This document shows positions 62,301-64,000 of a DNA stretch of 64,000 nt, piece by piece; the stretch's first letter is position 1; every line of letters begins with the position of its first letter. The translations under genes and the position numbers were made by a program. The stretch is from Sanderia malayensis (taxonomy: Eukaryota; Cnidaria; Scyphozoa; Semaeostomeae; Pelagiidae), in assembly GCA_013076295.1 (NCBI GenBank), contig RQOL01000531.1:2480001-2544000 (forward strand), written 5' to 3'. The notes beneath the pieces are model-generated. The model was not told the DNA's origin. It saw only the letters and a program-made list of their open reading frames with translations, and searched no databases.

Positions 62301-63853
62301 CATATATGACGTGACGCTGGTTGATGCATTGGCCTTAGGTTTAGGGTTAGGGTTAGGGTTACGTAATGCGGAAGAGAAAGGTGGTCAGTATGCGCAGTAG
62401 CATTTATATAGGTACTACGCAGGAGCATATGTGACGTGACGCTGGTTGATGCATTGGCCTTAGGTTTAGGGTTAGGGTTAGGGTTACGTGATGCGGAGGA
62501 GAAAGGTGGTCAGTATGCGCAGTAGCATATATATATGCACTGCGCAGGAGCATAGGTGACGTGACGATGGTTGATACATTGGCCTTAGGTTTAGGGTTAG
62601 GGTTAGGGTTACGTAATGCGGAAGAGAAAGGTGGTCAGTATGCGCAGTAGCATTTATATAGGTACTACGCAGGAGCATATGTGACGTGACGCTGGTTGAT
62701 GATTTATTGTGGAACGATGGACCCGGCCTAAATTTGTTGAATTACAAAAAATGTTATAAAAATTAATACTTTTGGATATACTGGATAATATGTCTGCTCA
62801 AATTAAAGGTAAGTGACATGGTTGTGACATCCCACAAGCTTACTGAAATATTAGCTGGTGCGACACGGGATTTTACTGAAGTATTCCAGAACTTTACCAA
62901 AATCTGAATTTTCTGCCACTGCGTTTCCTTTCGAATTGGAAAAATGTTGCATTTGCTAATATTTCAGTAAGCTTTTGCGATATCAAAACCCTGTCACTTA
63001 CCTTTAATTAGAGCTCACATATTATATCTAGTACATCCAAGATTTTTAATTCAACAACTGTTTTTGTCATTCGATTAATTTAGGCCTGTTGCATTGTTCC
63101 GTAAAAAATAAACAAAATACCGACATTTGAAACGTTTTTGTCATTATCGAAATTTCACTAGAATCCTCATATTATATGCTCTGCAACAGTATCCATATGT
63201 CAACCTTGTTTACCATTTTTTTCCTCCAAAGCGAGCATTTAATTTTGGACTCATATACATGCAAAAGCAATTTGCTTTTTATATTCATTAGATATTTATT
63301 ATCCGACAAGATCAGAAATTTTCCGACAAAACAGCAGTTTAGCTCTAACGGGGTAGTCCCCCCCCCTGACCTCCTCTATCTACGCCACTGAGCTCAAAAT
63401 CCAACGTTGTGTTTTGCAAAAACTCGTTTCAATTGACAGCTGTTTTAAGCAAAATTGGATATCCTTATATCCATGCGAGACCAACAAGCTTAAATCTTAA
63501 AAACCTATTATTCATATCCATTAATTTGTATATAAGACTATGAAGTCAAAGTTTCATTTCATCCCTGATAATGACAGCCGTATATACGTAAACAGCAACA
63601 TATCTGCTTTATCAGGATTAGTCTTATACCTTTGTTCAGCTATAATCTCATCCGCTTAGCTGCTTTAATTTGTCACTGTTGCGACTTCGGTTAAGCTATC
63701 AATTATTCATTTGCATTGTCAATACTTCTTTCTTTTTCAGTGTTTCCGAAATTCAGAAGTTCGTACAAGAAAGTTCAGGTCTTATTTTCCTCGGATCTGA
63801 ACATTTCCTGTCCCATTTGCCACCGCAATTCCTGAGCCCACTGTCTCTTACAG
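31346..63853 (+). CDS. CFAP46: CFAP46 (TTC40), cilia- and flagella-associated protein 46, 56 exons, 3' end outside window
   Basis: I joined 56 exons (coordinates in the block entries) into one continuous frame of 7,468 bases, about 2,489 codons; human CFAP46 is about 2,700 residues, so only the last part is missing. CFAP46 is a TPR-rich scaffold of the C1d projection of the axonemal central pair and is needed for normal ciliary beating. Recognition rests on conserved stretches: LGRAYVCQAQL near the start, KIGLDIRAPWVVCNAGIYLW, TARKQNVWDV with FCLLYDD, and LPLEAMPVF with SVSRDFSLQ near the end. The start ATG at 31346 follows the P450 cluster and opens MDETLRRLLENA. Introns are mostly 100-700 bp, except those invaded by other genes or mobile elements. 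Confidence 0.93.
32345..33295 (-). CDS. Intronless rhodopsin-type (class A-like) GPCR nested in CFAP46 intron 2
   Basis: A single 316-codon minus-strand ORF with seven hydrophobic segments, at about 22-44, 64-90, 98-127, 148-168, 175-193, 231-254 and 258-282. TM7 carries the class A motif NPIVY (273-277) and TM4 has a tryptophan (157). The third intracellular loop contains a glutamine run (219-230, interrupted by H) encoded by a CAA/CAG microsatellite. The DRY motif after TM3 is not recognisable: the sequence there is IDIELLKF, without the arginine. The usual CWxP of TM6 is also absent. It is probably a lineage-specific orphan receptor; ligand unknown. It lies wholly inside a CFAP46 intron on the opposite strand. 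The short N-terminus (about 20 residues) might be extended by an upstream exon I cannot see. Confidence 0.75.
   Translation of the reverse strand: MYIVEVLKSVGEENLWTEHAYTITELALSILVVISNSMQAVSLYRNNNNSNNQQLQSACCHDEMIHSLTLLCILTGLSNTAIAIVRVTMADVMDRHQETVIVFFLYLSLFFEIISLTMHAIIIDIELLKFRNGNPFAHAQCLHTKKSARYVICACVWVAPGVLVLASQFHPPLATELATGFSITLALLSAWLLKNLSCCRQVKTMVFVKATSHTRTTSQQQQQQQQQHQQMLSASILSICTLAMLISAVMCIGKSFCSALAMRLSILINSLMNPIVYFALNCIIRYYNAQPAQPVVRYNRANVQLQVEMQTNVDNP
32606..32642. repeat. TGT/CAA trinucleotide microsatellite
   Basis: About twelve tandem tgt units on the plus strand, read on the minus strand as CAA glutamine codons of the nested GPCR's third intracellular loop. A second, shorter gttgttgtt run near 33150 encodes part of an Asn-rich first intracellular loop. 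Confidence 0.85.
35710..38653 (+). CDS. CFAP46: CFAP46 exons 6-13
   Basis: Exons: 35710-35862, 36122-36218, 36529-36627, 36758-36835, 37270-37382, 37599-37695, 37980-38111, 38412-38653. Recognisable stretches are DLARLALECERTQLVDECL, WNMCLPLLQKDLR and RLQLRSMLYQTPERPEDVAA. Exon 11 ends at aaaaag followed by gcaagc, so intron 11 (37696-37979) is a GC-AG intron; the frame continues correctly into exon 12 with no alternative GT donor. Intron 6 holds a small MITE and intron 12 a long pyrimidine tract. Confidence 0.9.
35908..35988. mobile_element. 81-bp foldback MITE in CFAP46 intron 6
   Basis: The left arm ccgtatttcctctaattagc and the right arm gcttattagaggaaatacgg are near-perfect inverted copies, each bordering gcgccc/gggcgc. 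The centre is only about 30 bp. I see no clear target-site duplication. A weaker relative, with gggcgcttatt words, lies near 7311-7410. Confidence 0.65.
38117..38405. repeat. Pyrimidine-rich tract in CFAP46 intron 12
   Basis: About 290 bp almost purely of T and C on the plus strand (ttcttcttt, tttcttcctt and similar). It keeps one frame open by composition alone and encodes nothing recognisable. It runs into the acceptor of exon 13, of which it forms an oversized polypyrimidine tract. Confidence 0.75.
38855..42659 (+). CDS. CFAP46: CFAP46 exons 14-22
   Basis: Exons: 38855-39137, 39634-39773, 39981-40193, 40637-40865, 40959-41108, 41265-41372, 41804-41982, 42150-42290, 42488-42659. Exon 14 has VQIWADLVKTARKQNVWDVV with FCLLYDD and a polar linker. 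Exon 16 encodes the well-conserved GLDIRAPWVVCNAGIYLWNF. Exon 17 contains a Lys/Pro/Ser-rich disordered insert (EKDKKPKPGKQST). All phases connect. Intron 19 contains three consecutive stem-loops. Confidence 0.9.
41469..41557. repeat. Cluster of three consecutive stem-loops in CFAP46 intron 19
   Basis: Three adjacent palindromes: tacctcggaggctg with cagcctctgaggta (41469-41504), cctgttt with aaacagg (41513-41530), and agatctca with tgagatct (41539-41557). Spacing between them is under 10 bp. No flanking duplication or coding frame is evident. Confidence 0.6.
42829..45909 (+). CDS. CFAP46: CFAP46 exons 23-32
   Basis: Exons: 42829-43125, 43390-43460, 43571-43646, 44041-44148, 44480-44575, 44728-44782, 45157-45368, 45451-45540, 45652-45735, 45844-45909. 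Exon 23 encodes a strongly basic, disordered segment (AESKADKKSALRKSPPKGGK). Exon 25 contains the conserved FKHRVIVNARLGKPVQFDMG. Exon 28, at 55 bp, is phase 1 at its end. Exon 32 is followed by a 4.4-kb intron almost filled by the tyrosine-recombinase element. Confidence 0.9.
46034..46565 (-). repeat. Split direct repeat b2 (532 bp)
   Basis: Nearly identical to 47092-47623. It contains two inverted words (gggacgctgtccc at 46301-46313 and cggacgctgtccg at 46328-46340) and four copies of ggtacgcgaggcc at 46367, 46395, 46427 and 46460. It starts at the insertion boundary tttaatt, which recurs at the b1/a2 junction. Confidence 0.9.
46686..47091 (-). repeat. Split direct repeat a2 (406 bp)
   Basis: Appears identical to 49785-50190. 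On the plus strand it ends in attaactaaca directly before b1, with the junction word cattTaat. The outer copy ends cattCaat, so a variable base marks the insertion core. Confidence 0.9.
47092..47623 (-). repeat. Split direct repeat b1 (532 bp)
   Basis: The inner copy of b, directly abutting a2. The plus-strand similarity to b2 ends at cacttttgcc in both. Beyond that point the two copies are followed by unrelated sequence. Confidence 0.9.
47768..48799 (-). CDS. Tyrosine recombinase of the DIRS/Ngaro type
   Basis: An intact 343-codon ORF. The N-terminal half has the core-binding fold pattern (SLAQNTQDSYRSGVKQFLNF, with TMYLAAVRDFH). The C-terminal half keeps all catalytic residues: Arg 175 (FLRISE), Lys 216 (RSKTD), the HSFRR box with His 291 and Arg 294, Trp 317 (LGRWSSD) and the nucleophile Tyr 325 (KRYIE). 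The LFIFRSGQPLTRNRF and GAATAAA stretches are typical of YR retrotransposons rather than of phage integrases or fungal Cryptons. It would catalyse insertion of a circular DNA intermediate. Its intact frame contrasts with the damaged gag-like ORF upstream, so recent selection on, or recent insertion of, the recombinase is likely. Confidence 0.85.
   Translation of the reverse strand: MFPTIGSMARPPASITPGGNFAPLTPLLHHFQVFSLAQNTQDSYRSGVKQFLNFCYAFKVHEFQGILPADEITLCYFATHMAQTVSHDTITMYLAAVRDFHLQHGFTCNLKDFCQLQYILRGIKRFKGSHTRIRRPISLSHLQRFYRLLQPDTARDFDNKMIWASFCTAFLGFLRISEFTCDRDFNPDVHLSVSDVSFYPDLHTAQSLSLFVKRSKTDPFKKGLYIHIGLTNSTVCAVRSLQAYLLSRSPPPGGPLFIFRSGQPLTRNRFTAELRSLSKQLGLPPDEFASHSFRRGAATAAAAANMPHWLIQTLGRWSSDCFKRYIELPILQLHAASKQLTGS
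48824..49815 (-). pseudogene. Gag-like ORF remnants of the tyrosine-recombinase element
   Basis: Three pieces lie in order on the minus strand. A basic N-terminus (MPSKSRKQKFKKSARKLDET, 49815-about 49610) continues in a second frame to LPEISSSLVRQIQSGEFFEL (to about 49418). A WGRIDQQLWLMTFTAG segment follows (about 49310-49260). In another frame a cysteine/histidine cluster reads ERFCNEATCRFKHVCNRPGC and CGGQYAGNRC (49101-49250). The W-xID-LWL segment followed by a C-C-H-C cluster is what DIRS/Ngaro Gag proteins show. The frame changes and the missing middle part show it is broken, unless introns (a gtgagt follows IQSG) or frameshifting repair it. Confidence 0.6.
50280..55366 (+). CDS. CFAP46: CFAP46 exons 33-45
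   Basis: Exons: 50280-50428, 50611-50709, 51116-51311, 51510-51563, 51796-51903, 52014-52136, 52341-52447, 52551-52617, 53246-53389, 53581-53661, 54491-54561, 54802-54880, 55283-55366. They encode a series of helical pairs, for example LHYLEVLVEKLRRQGYDQLS, MISYNYAVIAFRENDWGKVI and LGHLREALKVLKTQW, in keeping with TPR repeats. All are in phase. Introns 34 and 44 hold pogo-like MITEs, intron 40 a 20-bp minisatellite and intron 42 a tRNA-Gly gene. Confidence 0.9.
50904..51046. mobile_element. 143-bp pogo-like MITE in CFAP46 intron 34
   Basis: The ends cagtattaccccgccact and agtggcgggataatactg are inverted copies. The interior has two aacaatag words and a cattgtt-type foldback closely resembling those of the 146-bp element at 55101-55246. 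A TA follows the right end; the left flank does not show TA. Confidence 0.7.
52621..53120. repeat. 20-bp pyrimidine minisatellite in CFAP46 intron 40
   Basis: About 25 tandem copies of cattctcctttattcttctt with C/T interchanges, all pyrimidine apart from scattered A. Since 20 is not a multiple of three, the translation repeats every 20 residues. None of its codons is a stop, which creates a misleading long ORF that runs out of exon 40. Confidence 0.9.
53783..53853 (+). tRNA. tRNA-Gly (GCC), copy 1, in CFAP46 intron 42
   Basis: A 71-base cloverleaf with a perfect 7-bp acceptor stem (gcattgg with ccaatgc), D-arm A-box tggttcagtgg, anticodon loop with GCC (cctgccacgcggg), T-arm B-box ggttcgattcc and discriminator A. 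The sequence is canonical for eukaryotic tRNA-Gly-GCC. It is on the same strand as CFAP46. Confidence 0.95.
53858..53861 (+). terminator. Pol III terminator of tRNA-Gly copy 1
   Basis: A run of four T begins five bases after the mature 3' end, the usual minimal RNA polymerase III stop. Confidence 0.7.
55101..55246. mobile_element. 146-bp pogo/Tigger-like MITE in CFAP46 intron 44
   Basis: The left end cagtaaaaccccgcatataa and its inverted copy at the right end (ttatatgcgggtttttactg) are flanked on both sides by TA (55099-55100 and 55247-55248). CAGT termini with a TA duplication are characteristic of the pogo branch of Tc1/mariner. The interior carries aacaatag words in a foldback, as in the 50904 element. 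Confidence 0.85.
55467..58539 (+). CDS. CFAP46: CFAP46 exons 46-51
   Basis: Exons: 55467-55643, 55895-56074, 56456-56629, 57024-57201, 57658-57848, 58412-58539. Exon 46 is a polar, probably disordered insert. Exon 47 resumes helical repeats (YITQAVECLMQATQISLRNG). Exon 49 encodes IPFNITFVILQHSPDKSRLY, a beta-strand-like segment at the start of the C-terminal globular part. Exon 50 must begin at 57658 (after attgtag): the alternative acceptor 30 bp downstream breaks the frame. Intron 49 carries the second tRNA-Gly. Confidence 0.9.
56824..56991. mobile_element. 168-bp pogo-like MITE in CFAP46 intron 48
   Basis: It begins cagtggaacc after TA (56822-56823) and ends in an imperfect inverted copy (cagctccactg) before TA (56992-56993). 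Its interior has gtgtctg/gacagac words that fold back. The end sequence is the common Tigger-type terminus. The right arm is diverged. Confidence 0.6.
57229..57299 (+). tRNA. tRNA-Gly (GCC), copy 2, in CFAP46 intron 49
   Basis: The 71 bases match copy 1 at every position I compared, including A and B boxes, anticodon GCC and the perfect acceptor stem. About 110 bp of 3' flank is also similar to copy 1 (gcattaattttaactta onward, to a shared cgaccacctct), so a cassette and not just the tRNA was duplicated. Confidence 0.95.
57304..57307 (+). terminator. Pol III terminator of tRNA-Gly copy 2
   Basis: A run of four T begins five bases past the tRNA end, in the same place as in copy 1. Confidence 0.7.
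58191..58221. repeat. Perfect short palindrome in CFAP46 intron 50
   Basis: The word tttcaataaacatt and its inverse aatgtttattgaaa surround a 2-4-base loop. No function is assigned; it may be the centre of a decayed foldback element. Confidence 0.55.
58642..63853 (+). CDS. CFAP46: CFAP46 exons 52-56 (C-terminal CHAT-like region, incomplete)
   Basis: Exons: 58642-58805, 59075-59178, 59280-59340, 60055-60154, 63741-63853. Exon 52 encodes TVVILADDSLLKLPLEAMPV followed by SVSRDFSLQTFYHRL. Exons 53-54 are a Lys-rich linker. Exon 56 encodes SSGLIFLGSEHFLSHLPPQF. The pattern of a strand, then D-LLKLPLEAMP, then a later LIFLGSEH strand resembles CHAT domains (the separase/caspase-like fold), whose active histidine lies in a similar H-x-x-H-G strand. 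Whether catalytic residues exist cannot be judged because the end of the protein is off the right edge. Exon 56 ends in phase 1. Confidence 0.85.
59425..59650 (+). mobile_element. Probable tRNA-derived SINE in CFAP46 intron 54
   Basis: The stretch gctcagctgtggtgctca followed by gtgggttcaatcccc looks like degenerate Pol III A and B boxes about 30 bp apart. An unrelated body of about 170 bp follows. The boxes suggest a tRNA-derived head. I see no terminal tandem repeat or clear target duplication, so the limits are approximate. Confidence 0.4.
60331..60561. mobile_element. 231-bp hAT copy forming the left border of the composite unit
   Basis: It has a complete left end and its own right end (tatctacgccactg at 60548-60561). 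It contains a G11-type run and the same ccgacaagatcagaaatttt-like segment that precedes the right end at 63390. Its right flank (gccaaagg) does not match its left flank (agctcaaa), so as a stand-alone insertion it lacks a duplication. That supports the outer ends as the pair that moved. Confidence 0.65.
60561..61228. repeat. Left long direct repeat flanking the telomere-like minisatellite
   Basis: It starts with one minisatellite unit (agggttagggttacgtcatg onward) and continues through gttgatgatttatt, a 199-bp inverted repeat and the word catttaattttggact. It is repeated with small changes at about 62581-63274. The boundaries are approximate. Confidence 0.75.
60763..60961. repeat. 199-bp inverted repeat (foldback) in the left direct repeat
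   Basis: The arms of about 50 bp begin aattaaaggtaagtgaca and end tgtcacttacctttaatt, with inner words cttactgaaatatt and aatatttcagtaag. It looks like a MITE-type foldback captured inside the composite unit. Confidence 0.75.
61310..62700. repeat. 119-bp minisatellite with interspersed TTAGGG telomere motifs
   Basis: About eleven units of 119 bp (some slightly longer). Each has gatgcggaggagaaaggtgg, a palindrome-like tgcgcagtagcata/tatgcactgcgca, cgtgacgctggttgata, and then two to four tandem ttaggg before ttacgt. Units at 61627-61984 are almost identical, and their spacing is exactly 119. Minus-strand ORFs of about 62-64 codons recurring every 119 bp are translations of this repeat. Confidence 0.93.
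62581..63274. repeat. Right long direct repeat flanking the telomere-like minisatellite
   Basis: This is the counterpart of 60561-61228, starting in a minisatellite unit and ending near gcaaaagcaatttgc. It includes its own foldback (62801-63009), whose arms match the left copy but whose central loop is partly different sequence. Confidence 0.75.
62801..63009. repeat. 209-bp inverted repeat (foldback) in the right direct repeat
   Basis: The arms aattaaaggtaagtgaca and tgtcacttacctttaatt are the same as at 60763-60961. The loop after aaaatctgaa diverges completely (ttctgccactgcgtttcc in place of atttcaacttatgtaaca). Confidence 0.75.
63391..63740. other. Remainder of CFAP46 intron 55
   Basis: AT-rich intron sequence after the right target-site duplication, leading to the acceptor ttctttttcag of exon 56. 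No other feature is seen. Bases 63854-64000 are the following intron. Confidence 0.6.
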
Positions 63854-64000
63854 GTATCTTTTCACATGGATTTCCGATCCTTATGAATCTTCATTAGTAT
63901 TATATCCTATATCTCTATGACCTTATCCGACTGTTTATTGTACATTATTTATCAGTAGACCATATGATCTCATTTTGGGCTACCTGCTTTTGGGTTGTTT

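Larger units (their letters stand above)
60331..63390. mobile_element. 3.06-kb composite hAT-bounded unit with 8-bp target-site duplication in CFAP46 intron 55
   Basis: The left end caatggcgtagatag (one change from the family cagtggcgtagatag) and the right end ctatctacgccactg are inverted copies. The flanks agctcaaa at 60323-60330 and 63391-63398 are identical, so the whole interval appears to have inserted as one unit. It belongs to the same family as 9952-10604, sharing ccgacaaaa and gaaattttccgac words. A second right end occurs internally at 60561. Inside lie two about 670-bp direct repeats flanking a minisatellite with TTAGGG runs. No transposase frame was found. Confidence 0.8.

Noticed and set aside
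61502..62678. A family of repeated minus-strand ORFs of 62-64 codons that look like a tandem gene family.
   Set aside because: They recur at exactly the 119-bp unit length and are frames of the TTAGGG-containing minisatellite.
61310..62700. A true chromosome end or telomere.
   Set aside because: The TTAGGG runs are only two to four units long, are interrupted by 100 bp of other sequence, and unique gene sequence (CFAP46 exon 56) continues on the far side.

Overview
The window reads as metazoan nuclear DNA: AT-rich, with intron-dense genes using GT-AG splice sites, TTAGGG-type telomere motifs, Ig-domain receptor exons, a GPCR, clan-3 P450s and a long ciliary gene. The repeat content (a DIRS/Ngaro-like tyrosine-recombinase retroelement, hAT and pogo-like non-autonomous elements, and a decayed ORF of a multicopy transposon-associated family) suggests a cnidarian-type, perhaps anthozoan, genome. 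That placement is an inference, not a proof. All gene models were spliced by hand, and in every model the exon phases agree across each junction I used.

Region 1 (about 1-12,217, minus strand) is the extracellular half of an FGF-receptor-like gene. It comprises a signal-peptide exon near 12.1 kb, three Ig domains, a 42-bp micro-exon linker and a transmembrane exon at 94-221. The cytoplasmic part lies off the left edge. Its 6.7-kb first intron holds a 653-bp hAT relic with perfect 8-bp target-site duplications. Region 2 (12.2-19.5 kb) is AT-rich and shows no recognisable gene. Region 3 (19,515-about 22,270) is a 184-bp satellite of 15 units with an internal four-unit higher-order repeat.

Region 4 (22.3-31.1 kb) is a recent tandem duplication of a five-exon cytochrome P450 gene of the CYP3 type. 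Both copies appear intact (502 and 504 residues). The first carries a transposon-like pseudogene in an enlarged intron 1. Region 5 (31,346 to beyond the right edge) is CFAP46, a protein of the ciliary central-apparatus C1d projection. I could place 56 in-phase exons, about 2,489 codons, and the 3' end is outside the window.

The CFAP46 introns host much of what is unusual here. They hold a nested antisense GPCR gene, two identical tRNA-Gly(GCC) genes and several small MITEs. They also hold a 4.2-kb Gag/tyrosine-recombinase element with split direct repeats and no reverse transcriptase. The last intron contains a 3.06-kb unit bounded by hAT ends and an 8-bp duplication, inside which sits a 119-bp minisatellite carrying TTAGGG runs. 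The receptor, P450 and cilium genes have no evident shared pathway; they appear to be neighbours only.
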